This document shows positions 56,417 to 64,000 of a stretch of DNA of 64,000 nt, piece by piece. Within the stretch, counting starts at the first letter, position 1. Each line of letters begins with the position of its first letter. The DNA is from Streptomyces sp. NBC_01335 (GTDB lineage Bacteria; Actinomycetota; Actinomycetes; Streptomycetales; Streptomycetaceae), in the NCBI RefSeq assembly GCF_035953295.1, contig NZ_CP108370.1, positions 1,860,001 through 1,924,000 on the forward strand. The letters are read 5' to 3'. The position numbers were made by a program, and so were the translations under genes. The notes under the pieces are model-generated. The model saw only the letters and a list, made by a program, of their open reading frames with translations, had not been told where the DNA came from and did no database searches.

Positions 56417-57106
56417 ATGGACATATCGAGGACGCACCTTCGGACCGCGCGCGCGGCGCTCTTCACCGCGCTCGTCGTCACGCTGTCCTCCGCGTCCCAC
56501 GTCCTCCTCTCCCGGGAAGCCCTGCCGGTGGCCGCGCTGGCGCTGGTGGCGGGCCTGGTGTTCGCCGCCGCCTACGCGCTGGCGGGGCGGGAGCGCGGCT
56601 TCGGGGCGATAGCGGGGCTGCTGGTCCCGCTGGAGCTCGCCGCCGACACCGTCTTCACCACCGGGCAGCAGCTCTGCTACGGCGCGGCGGGCGGCCCGGT
56701 GGCCGGTCCGCTGCGCTCCCTCGGGTTCGACGTGCTCTGCGGCGGCCACGGGGTGGGCGCGCCGCTGGCGCGGGTGGCCGGAGTCGGCCGTCCCGCCGCC
56801 GCGTCCGTCCTGGAGCTGCCGCTGTCCCCGGGGCCGACGGTCCCCTGGTTGCTGCTCGCCGCGCACGTGACGGTCGGGCTACTCGCCGCCGCCTGGCTGC
56901 GCCGCGGCGAGTCCGCGCTCGCCGCCCTGCTGCGGGCGGCGGCCGCTTTCGCGTTCCGCCCGCTGCTGGTCGCGGCGGCGGTGGCCGGCGCCTCCCGGCG
57001 GCCGGCGCGCGAGGCGGTGCGACCGGTCGGCCGGCGCCCGCCGGTCGCCGCCCGCCCGCTCTTCACGCACTCCGTGGGCCGGAGGGGACCGCCGCTGCCG
57101 GTTTGA
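56417..57106 (+). CDS. Membrane protein of unknown function
   Basis: 229 residues with at least four hydrophobic helices and a basic C-terminal tail (RPVGRRPPVAARPL). Two cysteines (QQLCYGAAGG, DVLCGGHGVG) lie in the loop between helices 3 and 4. Not recognised. The DsbA-like gene starts 62 nt downstream in the same direction, so these cysteines could be its targets; this is a guess. GTG 56399 is an alternative start. Confidence 0.65.
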   Translation: MDISRTHLRTARAALFTALVVTLSSASHVLLSREALPVAALALVAGLVFAAAYALAGRERGFGAIAGLLVPLELAADTVFTTGQQLCYGAAGGPVAGPLRSLGFDVLCGGHGVGAPLARVAGVGRPAAASVLELPLSPGPTVPWLLLAAHVTVGLLAAAWLRRGESALAALLRAAAAFAFRPLLVAAAVAGASRRPAREAVRPVGRRPPVAARPLFTHSVGRRGPPLPV

Positions 57107-57168
57107 TCCCGGTACGGCATCCCTCCCCCTTCCTCACGTCTCGTACGTAGATTCCACGGAGAACGATC

Positions 57169-57981
57169 ATGAGCAACCGCAACAACCAGGCGAACAAGGC
57201 AGCGGCCCGCGAGCGGCTGCGCGCGGAGCGCGAGCGCCAGGCGAAGAAGGACAAGGCCCGCAAGCAGATCATCGTCGGCGTCTCGATCGTCGCGGTGCTG
57301 GCGATAGCCGGCGGTGTCGCCTACGGCGTCAACGAGCTGAACAAGCCGGACGCCTGGGAGGCGGCGGGCGACGCGAAGGTGACCGCCCCGAAGAACACCA
57401 CCGGCACCAACGGCACGACCGTCGTGATCGGTGAGTCCTCCGCGAAGAAGACGCTGGAGATGTACGAGGACTCCCGCTGCCCGATCTGCGCCCAGTTCGA
57501 GCAGACCGTCGGCTCGACGGTCACCAAGGACGTCGCGGACGGCAAGTACAAGATCAAGTACGTCGGTGCCACCTTCATCGACAACAGCGACAACGGCGAG
57601 GGCTCCAAGAACGCCCTCAGCGCCCTGGGCGCGGCCCTCAACGTCAGCCCCGAGGCGTTCCTCCAGTACAAGACGGCGCTGTACTCGGCGAAGTACCACC
57701 CCGACGAGACCGAGGACAAGTTCGCCAAGGACAGCTACCTCATCGAGGTCGCGGACTCGGTGGACGCGCTCAAGGGCAACAAGGCGTTCCAGAAGGACGT
57801 CAACGACGGCACCTACGACGCCTGGGCCGTGAAGATGTCCAAGACCTTCGACTCCAGCGGGGTCACCGGCACGCCGACCCTGAAGATGGACGGCAAGAAC
57901 GTGACCGCCGCGGGCAGCGACAGCGCGCCCATGACGGTCGCCGACTACACCACGGCGATCGACGCGGCGCTCAAGGGCTGA
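57169..57981 (+). CDS. Membrane-anchored DsbA-like protein, second copy
   Basis: 270 residues with the same design as the protein at 17770-18585: a Lys/Arg/Glu-rich N-terminus (ARERLRAERERQAKKDKARK), one membrane helix (about 36-55) and an exported DsbA-like domain with SRCPICAQFEQ (C104 and C107). Family-typical TGTPTLKMDGKN appears near 230. Likely disulfide exchange in exported proteins. The two copies differ too much to be a recent duplicate. GGAGAA precedes the ATG. Confidence 0.87.
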   Translation: MSNRNNQANKAAARERLRAERERQAKKDKARKQIIVGVSIVAVLAIAGGVAYGVNELNKPDAWEAAGDAKVTAPKNTTGTNGTTVVIGESSAKKTLEMYEDSRCPICAQFEQTVGSTVTKDVADGKYKIKYVGATFIDNSDNGEGSKNALSALGAALNVSPEAFLQYKTALYSAKYHPDETEDKFAKDSYLIEVADSVDALKGNKAFQKDVNDGTYDAWAVKMSKTFDSSGVTGTPTLKMDGKNVTAAGSDSAPMTVADYTTAIDAALKG

Positions 57982-58364
57982 CGCACCGGGTGCTCCCGGG
58001 CGGGGGCGGGCGGACACGGCCGGTGTCCGTCCGCCCCCGCCCGGTGTCCGTCCGCCCCCGCCCGGTGTCCGCCGGCCCCTGAGCCGTGCCCGGGCGGATT
58101 CCGGCCACGGCCGGCGCGGCGGTCATGTGTCCCGGAGGTCACGGCCGGGGCGCCCCTTTGCGGACACACCGCCCGCGGCGTCGACGGCCGGGTTACGGAT
58201 TCGCTTCGGGGGCGTACGCGGGAAAGGCCCCGCCCGCCCGGGAAACCCACCCGTCCCACGGTGAACAGGCCGGAAGAACACTCCCCCAGGCATGACATGC
58301 ACACGTAATCTCCCGGCGGAGCGGGTGGGGAAATCCCCCGCCCGCACGTCCTCGAGGAGTCCCC
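57982..58364. other. Gap with terminator and GC-rich tandem repeat
   Basis: No gene in these 383 bases. A 21-bp unit, CCGGTGTCCGTCCGCCCCCG plus C, occurs at 58020 and 58041 and partially at 58062. Its first copy forms the right arm of the terminator at 58000-58040. The 3' half holds the promoter and GAGGAG ribosome site of the metalloprotease gene. Confidence 0.5.
58000..58040 (+). terminator. Terminator of the second DsbA-like gene
   Basis: 18-bp stem with one G-U pair and a 5-nt loop (58018-58022), 19 nt after the stop. The right arm is part of a tandem repeat. Confidence 0.65.
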
Positions 58365-59342
58365 GTGCGCGCTCTCTTCCCGACCTCCCCCCACGTGCGT
58401 CGCCGCCTGCTCGCCACCGCCGCCCTGGCCGGAACCCTGGCCCTGACCCCGGTGTCCGCCTCCCCGGTCAACGCCTCCGCCGCTCCGGCGGCCACCGCCT
58501 GCGCCGACGACACGACGTCCGCCCTCGCACGCCAGGCCCGCCCCGGGGCGGGCGCCACGGCGCACGAGCCCAACGCCGTCAGCACCGCCGCGGCACAGAC
58601 GATGGACGCGGACCTGCGCACCAGACTCGCCGAACGCCGCTCGGCCGGGGTCAGCGCGCTGGCGGCCGGCGCCTCGATACCGGTGTACTTCCACGTCATC
58701 CACTCGGGCACCACCGGAAAACTGTCGGCGAGCGCCATCAGCTCCCAGATGAGCGTGCTCAACAGCGCGTACTCCGGAGCCGGTACGGGCAACACCGCCA
58801 CCGGCTTCAGCTTCACCCTGGCGGGCACGGACTACACCGACAACGCCACCTGGTACAACGTGGGCTCCGGTTCCAGCGCCGAGAAGGCGATGAAGAGCGC
58901 CCTGCGCAAGGGCGGGGCCAACGCCCTCAACATCTACACCGCCAACCTCGGCGGCGGCCTGCTCGGCTGGGCGACCTTCCCGAGCTCCTACACGTCCAGC
59001 CCGAGCATGGACGGCGTGGTGATCCTCGACACCTCGCTGCCGGGCGGCGCCGCCACCCACTACGACGAGGGCGACACCGCCACCCACGAGGTCGGCCACT
59101 GGATGGGGCTCTACCACACCTTCCAGGGCGGCTGTAACGGAAACGGGGACTACGTCGCCGACACCCCGGCCGAGAAGACCGAGGCGTACGAGTGCCCGAC
59201 CGGGCGGGACACCTGCACCAACAAGACCGGGGTCGACCCGATCCACAACTTCATGGACTACACGTACGACTCCTGCATGTACCAGTTCACCCCCGGCCAG
59301 GTGCAGCGCATGAGCGACAGCTGGACCGCCTACCGCGGCTGA
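58365..59342 (+). CDS. Secreted zinc metalloprotease (M43 pappalysin-like)
   Basis: 325 residues with a twin-basic N-terminus and hydrophobic core ([18 protein letters not shown]), so it is exported. A pro-region (about 40-105) precedes the catalytic domain. [11 protein letters not shown] (zinc ligands at 241, 245 and 251) gives the metzincin H-x3-H-x5-H, and [11 protein letters not shown] near 295 is the Met-turn. Cysteines in GGCNGNG, YECPTG and DTCTNK probably form disulfides. An extracellular protease; substrate unknown. Confidence 0.9.
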   Translation: MRALFPTSPHVRRRLLATAALAGTLALTPVSASPVNASAAPAATACADDTTSALARQARPGAGATAHEPNAVSTAAAQTMDADLRTRLAERRSAGVSALAAGASIPVYFHVIHSGTTGKLSASAISSQMSVLNSAYSGAGTGNTATGFSFTLAGTDYTDNATWYNVGSGSSAEKAMKSALRKGGANALNIYTANLGGGLLGWATFPSSYTSSPSMDGVVILDTSLPGGAATHYDEGDTATHEVGHWMGLYHTFQGGCNGNGDYVADTPAEKTEAYECPTGRDTCTNKTGVDPIHNFMDYTYDSCMYQFTPGQVQRMSDSWTAYRG

Positions 59343-59357
59343 GCCACCCGTCCGTCC

Positions 59358-59394
59358 GCCCCCGGGCCCCGGGCCATGTCCGCGGCCCGGGGGC
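59358..59394. terminator. Bidirectional terminator
   Basis: Perfect 11-bp inverted repeat (GCCCCCGGGCC / GGCCCGGGGGC, 15-nt loop) in the 60-bp convergent gap. Confidence 0.6.
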
Positions 59395-59402
59395 ACGGCA
59401 CC

Positions 59403-59972
59403 TCAGAGGGTCGCCAGGAAGCCCAGCGCGACCTTCCACGCCAGCTCGGCCGCCTTCTCGTCGTAGTCGGGCAGCCCGTCGTCGGTGAAGAGGTGTCCGG
59501 CGCCGGGGTAGCGGTAGATCTCCACGTCCGCCCCGGCCCGCCGCATCTCCAGGTACCAGCTGTTCAGCCAGTCGGGCGTCTCCGAGGCGTCCGGGTCGGC
59601 GACGTGCAGCTGGACCGGGAGCTCGTCCGTGCTCGCGTTCTCCGCGAGGTCCGAGGTGCCGTGGAAGAGGAGCAGCCCGCGCGCCTTCTCGTCGCCGAGG
59701 GCGAGGGTCTGCGCGACGGCCGCGCCCAGCGAGAAGCCCGCGTAGACGAGGCCCTGCTCCGAGTAGGGCGCGGCGGCCAGGACCGCCCGCTTGAGCAGCT
59801 CGTCCTTGCCCAGCTCCTCCCGGTACGCCTGCGCCTCCGCCTGCGTTTCAAAGGTGTGCCCCTCGAACAGATCGGGCACGCGCACCTCATGGCCGGCTGC
59901 TCGGAGCCGGTCGGCAGCGGCGTGCACCGCGGGCCGGAGCCCGTAGGTCGAGTGGAAAAGCATGATGTTCAT
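59403..59972 (-). CDS. Dienelactone hydrolase family protein
   Basis: 189-residue alpha/beta hydrolase of the dienelactone-hydrolase type. MLFHSTYGLRPAVHAAADRL opens the fold; YAGFSLGAAVAQ near 95 supplies the nucleophile, a serine instead of the cysteine of classic dienelactone hydrolases; PGAGHLFTDDGLPDYDE gives the histidine and acid region. Substrate unknown. ATG 59972 (or 59981) lies 46 nt from the divergent MscS gene. Confidence 0.8.
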   Translation of the reverse strand: MNIMLFHSTYGLRPAVHAAADRLRAAGHEVRVPDLFEGHTFETQAEAQAYREELGKDELLKRAVLAAAPYSEQGLVYAGFSLGAAVAQTLALGDEKARGLLLFHGTSDLAENASTDELPVQLHVADPDASETPDWLNSWYLEMRRAGADVEIYRYPGAGHLFTDDGLPDYDEKAAELAWKVALGFLATL

Positions 59973-60018
59973 GCCGCCCATGGTGCCAGCTGCCACCCGG
60001 ACCCCGGAGGACACGAGG

Positions 60019-61161
60019 ATGGAGAACGTGCTGCGCCCGCTGCTGATCGTCGGTGGTTCGGTGGTGGTCACGCTGCTGGTCGGCTGGCTGGTGGACTTCG
60101 CTCTGCGGCGGGCCGACGTCCGGCACCCGGACACGCCGCTGTGGGGGCTGCTGCGCCGCTGCCGGCCACCCCTCCAGGTGGTGATCTGCGCGGCCCTGCT
60201 GCGCGGCACCTTCGCCCATCTGCGGCTGGAGCTGGTGCGCGACCACCGGGAGGCGATCGGCCAGGTGCTGAGCCTGGTCCTGATCGGCGCCTCGGCCTGG
60301 CTGGTGGTCCGGGTGGCGGCGACCGTCGTGGAATCCAGTTATGCCCGGTACGCCACCTCCACCCGCGATCCCGCCCGGGTCCGCCGCGTGCGCACCCAGG
60401 TGACGCTGATCCAGCGGGTGGTCATCGCCGTGGTGACCACGGTCGCGGTCGCCGCGATGCTGCTCACCTTCCCGGCGATGCAGACCGTCGGCACCTCGAT
60501 GCTGGCCTCGGCCGGTGTGCTCGGCATCGTCGCCGGTGTCGCCGCCCAGTCGACCCTCGGCAACGTCTTCGCCGGGTTCCAGATCGCCTTCGGCGACATG
60601 GTGCGCCTCGGCGACACCGTGGTGGTGGACGGCGAGTGGGGCACCGTGGAGGAGATCACCCTGACCTTCCTCGCCGTACGCACCTGGGACGAGCGCCGGA
60701 TCACCATGCCGGTGTCGTACTTCACCAGCCGCCCGTTCGAGAACTGGTCGCGCGGCGGGGTCCAGATGACCGGCACCGTCTACTTCCACCTGGACCACGC
60801 GGCGCCGATGGCCGCGATGCGGGACAAGATGCGCGACATCCTCGGCGAGTGCGGGGCCTGGGACGGCCGGACCTGGTCGCTCGCGGTGACGGACACCACC
60901 CCGACCACGATCCAGGTGCGCGCGGTGGTCACGGCGAAGGACGCCGACGACATCTGGACGGTCCGGTGCGCGGTGCGCGAGCAGCTGATCGCCTGGCTCC
61001 GGGACCACCATCCGTACGCCCTGCCCCGCGTCGCCACGGCCCCCGCCACGCTCGTGGCGGCCGACCAGTGGCCGGAGCTGACCTCCCGTACGGCCGCGTC
61101 CGTCCGCCGCAACGGCAAGGAGCCGGCCCCGCACCCGGCCCCGCACACCGGCCGCGGCTGA
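60019..61161 (+). CDS. MscS family mechanosensitive channel
   Basis: 380 residues. Helices near 5-23, 50-70 and 85-105 precede the pore helix ASAGVLGIVAGVAAQSTLGN, with the beta domain GDMVRLGDTVVVDGEWGTVE immediately after; this arrangement is typical of MscS. It opens under membrane tension to release solutes. GGAGG is 11 bases before the ATG. The C-terminal 45 residues are Pro/Ala-rich. Convergent with the antiporter gene. Confidence 0.9.
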   Translation: MENVLRPLLIVGGSVVVTLLVGWLVDFALRRADVRHPDTPLWGLLRRCRPPLQVVICAALLRGTFAHLRLELVRDHREAIGQVLSLVLIGASAWLVVRVAATVVESSYARYATSTRDPARVRRVRTQVTLIQRVVIAVVTTVAVAAMLLTFPAMQTVGTSMLASAGVLGIVAGVAAQSTLGNVFAGFQIAFGDMVRLGDTVVVDGEWGTVEEITLTFLAVRTWDERRITMPVSYFTSRPFENWSRGGVQMTGTVYFHLDHAAPMAAMRDKMRDILGECGAWDGRTWSLAVTDTTPTTIQVRAVVTAKDADDIWTVRCAVREQLIAWLRDHHPYALPRVATAPATLVAADQWPELTSRTAASVRRNGKEPAPHPAPHTGRG

Positions 61162-61172
61162 CCGGCCGCGGC
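61151..61172. terminator. Hairpin at the MscS stop
   Basis: 8-bp inverted repeat (GCCGCGGC twice) with the TGA stop inside the 6-nt loop, in a convergent gap. Confidence 0.35.
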
Positions 61173-61236
61173 CGACCGCAGCCTCGCCCCGCCCACCCGC
61201 GCCGCCCGTCCGCGCCCGGATCACCCGTGGACGCGC

Positions 61237-62823
61237 TCAGCGCAGGCTGCGCACGTCCAGGAAGCGCAGCACCCGGTCGACCACCTCCGGGTTGGAACCG
61301 GCCTCGCTGCGGGCCGAGAGGACCTCGTGGCGGGCGGCGGACAGCAGTTCCCGCTGGATGCGGGTGACCTCCTTGAACCGCTTCGCCCGCTGGGCGTACG
61401 CGTCGCGCCGCTCGTCGTCCACCATGTCGGGGCTGATGCGCGCACCGATGTCGTAGGCGGCGCGCTGGAGCCGCTCCAGCACGTCCTCGGGGAACTCCTC
61501 CACCTGCTGGATCTCCTTCAGCCGCGCCTTGGCCGCCTTCGCGGCACGGATGGCGAGTCGCCTCTCCAGCTCCCGTTCGGCGTCGGTGTCGGCCCGGACG
61601 CCGAGCCGGCGCACCAGCCAGGGCAGCGTGAGCCCCTGGAAGACGAGGGTCGCCATGATGACCGCGAAGGCGATGAAGACGATCTCGTCGCGGCCCGGGA
61701 ACGGCTCGCCGTCGTCGGTCTTCAGCGGGACGGCGAGGGCCAGCGCCACGGAGGCCACCCCGCGCATCCCCGCCCACCACATGACGACCGTCTCCCGCCA
61801 GCTGGTCGGGATCTCCTCGCTGACGTCGCGCAGGGTGTGCAGCTTCTTGGCGAGCCAGGTCGCGGGCAGCAGCCAGAGCAGGCGTACGCCGATGACCACG
61901 GCGACGATCGTGAGCCCCCAGCCCGCCATCCGCCATTGCCGCCCGTCGGCGGTGCCGAAGACGCTGCTGAGTTCCAGCCCGATGAGCCCGAAGGCGATCC
62001 CGGTGACCAGGGTGTCGACGATGTTCCAGAAGGTCCGCCCGGTGAGCCGGCCCAGCACGTCGTCGGCGTCCGCGGTGTGCTCGGCGAGGAAGAGCGCGAC
62101 GGTGAGCACCGCGAGGACGCCGGAGCCCATCAGCTCCTCGGACAGGACGTAGGCGATGAACGGTACGAGCAGGGTGAGGCCGACCTGGAGCGTGGCGTCT
62201 CCGAGGAGCCCCATCAGCTTGAGGGTGAGCCAGCCGAGCGCGAGTCCGACCGCCACCGCGACCACGGCCGACAGGACCAGCAGCCCGAAGGCCTCCGGCA
62301 GCGAGAAGGTGCCGGACACCGCCGCCGCGATGGCCACGTGGTAGAGCACGATCGCGGTCACGTCGTTGAAGAGGCCCTCGCCCTCCAGGATGGAGATCAG
62401 CCGCCGGGGCAGCCCGAGCGAGCCGGCGACGGCCGTGGCGGCCACCGGGTCGGGCGGCGCGACGAGCGCGCCGAGCGCCACGGCGGCGGCGAGGGGAAGT
62501 CCGGGCACGACGGCGTCGGCGACGGCCGCGACCGCCGCCGTCGTCACGAAGACCAGGGCGACCGCGAGCAGGAAGATCGGCCGTTTGTTGGCCGCGAACT
62601 GCCGCCAGGAGGTGCGCTGCACGGAGGCGTAGAGCAGCGGCGGCAGCAGCGCGGGGAGGATGATCTCCGGCGGGATGTCGACGTTGGGCACGAAGGGCAG
62701 GAAGGCCATCCCCACCCCGATGAGCGTCATCAGCACCGGGGCCGGCAGCCCCAGCCGCTCTCCCACCGGCACCGTGATCACGGCTCCCAGCAGGAGCAGC
62801 AGGAGCAGTGCCATCTGGTCCAC
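61237..62823 (-). CDS. Na+/H+ antiporter (CPA1 type)
   Basis: 528 residues with about 12 membrane helices and a 130-residue cytoplasmic helical tail (KAAKARLKEIQQVEEFPEDV). ALVAPPDPVAATAVAGSLG and LEGEGLFNDVTAIVLYHVA carry the conserved acidic residues of cation:proton antiport. It exchanges Na+ or K+ for H+. GTG 62823 with GGAAGG 9 bases upstream. Behind a strong terminator of the gene group upstream. Confidence 0.9.
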   Translation of the reverse strand: MDQMALLLLLLLGAVITVPVGERLGLPAPVLMTLIGVGMAFLPFVPNVDIPPEIILPALLPPLLYASVQRTSWRQFAANKRPIFLLAVALVFVTTAAVAAVADAVVPGLPLAAAVALGALVAPPDPVAATAVAGSLGLPRRLISILEGEGLFNDVTAIVLYHVAIAAAVSGTFSLPEAFGLLVLSAVVAVAVGLALGWLTLKLMGLLGDATLQVGLTLLVPFIAYVLSEELMGSGVLAVLTVALFLAEHTADADDVLGRLTGRTFWNIVDTLVTGIAFGLIGLELSSVFGTADGRQWRMAGWGLTIVAVVIGVRLLWLLPATWLAKKLHTLRDVSEEIPTSWRETVVMWWAGMRGVASVALALAVPLKTDDGEPFPGRDEIVFIAFAVIMATLVFQGLTLPWLVRRLGVRADTDAERELERRLAIRAAKAAKARLKEIQQVEEFPEDVLERLQRAAYDIGARISPDMVDDERRDAYAQRAKRFKEVTRIQRELLSAARHEVLSARSEAGSNPEVVDRVLRFLDVRSLR

Positions 62824-62848
62824 GTGGAGCGCCTTCCGCAGGATGCAG

Positions 62849-62881
62849 AGCTCCCGCCCGGCGCGCGGCCGGGCGGGAGCT
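62849..62881 (-). terminator. Terminator after the GNAT gene
   Basis: Perfect 13-bp inverted repeat (AGCTCCCGCCCGG / CCGGGCGGGAGCT, 7-nt loop), 65 nt after the GNAT stop. Confidence 0.7.
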
Positions 62882-62946
62882 CCACCCTGTCACGCCGGGT
62901 CGGCGAGGTGCGGTGACACCCCCTGCCGGGACGGCGGGACGCCGTC

Positions 62947-63441
62947 CTACTGCTCCGCGAGGGTGCGGCGCATGGCGCGGTGCGCTATCCCCGCGTCCAG
63001 GAACTCGGGGCCGTACACCTGGTAGCCGAGGCGCTCGTAGAAGCCGAGGGCGTGGGTCTGGGCGTGCAGGTCGACCGCGGCCAGACCGAGCAGCCGTGCC
63101 TCGTCCTCGACGGCGCGGACCAGCGCGGCGCCCACGCCGAGGCCGCGGGCCGACTCGGCCACGGCGAGCCGGCCCAGCGAGCCGACGGTGAGGTCGCCGC
63201 CGGTCTTCCCGGCCGCCGCCTCGCCGTGCAGCAGCCGGCCGGTGCCGAGCGCCGTGCCGTCCTCGGTGACCGCTATGACGTGCACCGTGGTGGCCTCGGG
63301 CCGGTCGTACGCGTCGTACTCCAGGTCCTCGGGCACCCCCTGCTCACCGACGAAGACGTCCTTGCGGACCTGGAAGCAGGCCGCGCGGTCGATCTCGTCG
63401 CGTGTCCGCCGGGCGGTGTACGGGGTGGTGCCGGTGGTCAT
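62947..63441 (-). CDS. GNAT family N-acetyltransferase
   Basis: 164 residues with GNAT fold. [20 protein letters not shown] is the acetyl-CoA-binding loop (R-x2-G-x-G), and [11 protein letters not shown] the C-terminal motif. [20 protein letters not shown] near the start resembles the ElaA-type branch. Acceptor unknown. The ATG overlaps the stop of the pseudouridine synthase gene, so the two are coupled. Confidence 0.88.
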   Translation of the reverse strand: MTTGTTPYTARRTRDEIDRAACFQVRKDVFVGEQGVPEDLEYDAYDRPEATTVHVIAVTEDGTALGTGRLLHGEAAAGKTGGDLTVGSLGRLAVAESARGLGVGAALVRAVEDEARLLGLAAVDLHAQTHALGFYERLGYQVYGPEFLDAGIAHRAMRRTLAEQ

Positions 63442-64000
63442 TCGCTCTCCGCGGCGATCGTGTCGAGGGCCTTCTGCAGGTCGGCCGGGTAGGAGCTGGC
63501 GAACTCGACCCAGCTGCCGTCCGAGGGGTGTTCGAAGCCGAGCCGGACGGCGTGCAGCCACTGCCGGGTCAGGCCGAGGCGCTTGGCCATGGTGGGGTCC
63601 GCACCGTAGGTGAGGTCGCCGACGCAGGGGTGGCGGTGGGCGGACATGTGCACGCGGATCTGGTGCGTACGGCCCGTCTCCAGCTTGATGTCGAGCAGGC
63701 TCGCGGCACGGTACGCCTCGATGAGGTCGTAGTGCGTCACGGAGGGCTTGCCCTCCTGGACCACGGCCCACTTGTAGTCGTGGTTCGGGTGACGGCCGAT
63801 GGGGGCGTCGATGGTGCCGCTCATCGGGTCCGGGTGGCCCTGCACCAGCGCGTGGTACTTCTTCTCCACGACGCGGTCGCGGAACTGCGCCTTCAGCAGG
63901 GTGTACGCGCGCTCCGACTTGGCCACGACCATCAGCCCCGAGGTGCCCACGTCGAGCCGGTGCACGATGCCCTGGCGCTCGGCGGCCCCCGAGGTGGAGA
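63438..64000 (-). CDS. RluA-family 23S rRNA pseudouridine synthase, C-terminal part
   Basis: Partial: the 5' end is beyond the window. The visible about 187 residues include [19 protein letters not shown] with the catalytic aspartate of the HRLD motif, [13 protein letters not shown], and [19 protein letters not shown]. This is the RluC/RluD type, and in Streptomyces rluD follows lspA. It converts uridine in rRNA to pseudouridine. Symbol not assigned because the N-terminus is missing. Confidence 0.92.
   Translation of the reverse strand, partial: STSGAAERQGIVHRLDVGTSGLMVVAKSERAYTLLKAQFRDRVVEKKYHALVQGHPDPMSGTIDAPIGRHPNHDYKWAVVQEGKPSVTHYDLIEAYRAASLLDIKLETGRTHQIRVHMSAHRHPCVGDLTYGADPTMAKRLGLTRQWLHAVRLGFEHPSDGSWVEFASSYPADLQKALDTIAAESE

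Noticed and set aside
1..64000. tRNA, rRNA, CRISPR array, insertion sequence, prophage or integrase
   Set aside because: No cloverleaf-like sequence, spaced repeat array, terminal inverted repeats with transposase or phage-type gene was found by reading.

Overview
The window is a stretch of the chromosomal core of a Streptomyces (or very closely related actinomycete). The evidence is very high G+C with third codon positions almost all G or C, many GTG starts, long chains of genes joined by ATGA/GTGA overlaps, and a set of genes in an order I know from Streptomyces: gltBD, a VIT-family transporter, lgt, a trp cluster with the small gene trpM, a hisDCBHAF cluster, dnaE, and an rluD-type gene at the right edge. 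I saw no insertion sequence, prophage, CRISPR array, tRNA or rRNA gene. The accessory content is inserted between housekeeping blocks.

Layout. 1-7100: a DUF2199 protein, then gltB-gltD (glutamate synthase), transcribed leftward, with two candidate GlnR boxes upstream of gltB. 7400-8600: a VIT/CCC1 metal transporter with an iron-box-like site in the divergent gap. 8593-16559: a rightward seven-gene chain in which every gene overlaps the next. It encodes four ADP-ribosylglycohydrolase-fold proteins (one with a broken metal site), a ribokinase-type kinase, a CaiB/BaiF CoA-transferase and a CitE/HpcH-type lyase. 16600-26000: a leftward block of hisI-trpE, three small membrane proteins of unknown role, trpC-trpM-trpB-trpA, a DsbA-like protein and lgt. 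26000-35500: a TIGR03085-type protein, a sodium:solute symporter, PucR-type and LuxR/LAL-type regulators, an alpha/beta hydrolase, a small membrane protein and a secreted cutinase/PET-hydrolase-like enzyme. 35700-41530: the leftward his cluster hisD-hisC-hisB-small membrane gene-hisH-priA-ridA-hisF. 41700-51000: a beta-helix/two-TM protein, a helical-repeat protein, a LON-substrate-binding protein, a YbaK deacylase, a DUF2567 protein, an ABC-2 exporter pair, a NYN-domain protein and a 59-aa basic protein. 51185-64000: dnaE, a DUF2252 protein, a membrane protein with a second DsbA-like protein, a secreted M43-type metalloprotease, a small hydrolase, an MscS channel, a Na+/H+ antiporter, a GNAT and the 3' part of an RluA-family pseudouridine synthase.

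How the genes work together. Amino-acid metabolism dominates. GltBD supplies glutamate. The trp and his pathways are linked here by hisI overlapping trpE and by PriA, which in actinomycetes serves both as HisA and as the missing TrpF. RidA in the his cluster fits clearance of reactive enamine intermediates. The least explained unit is the seven-gene glycohydrolase/kinase/CoA-transferase/lyase chain. As a hypothesis it reads as a catabolic route: cleave a ribosyl-type bond, phosphorylate the sugar, activate the remaining acid with CoA and cleave it. Many gene groups are closed by strong inverted repeats without a U-run, as is usual for these G+C-rich genomes.
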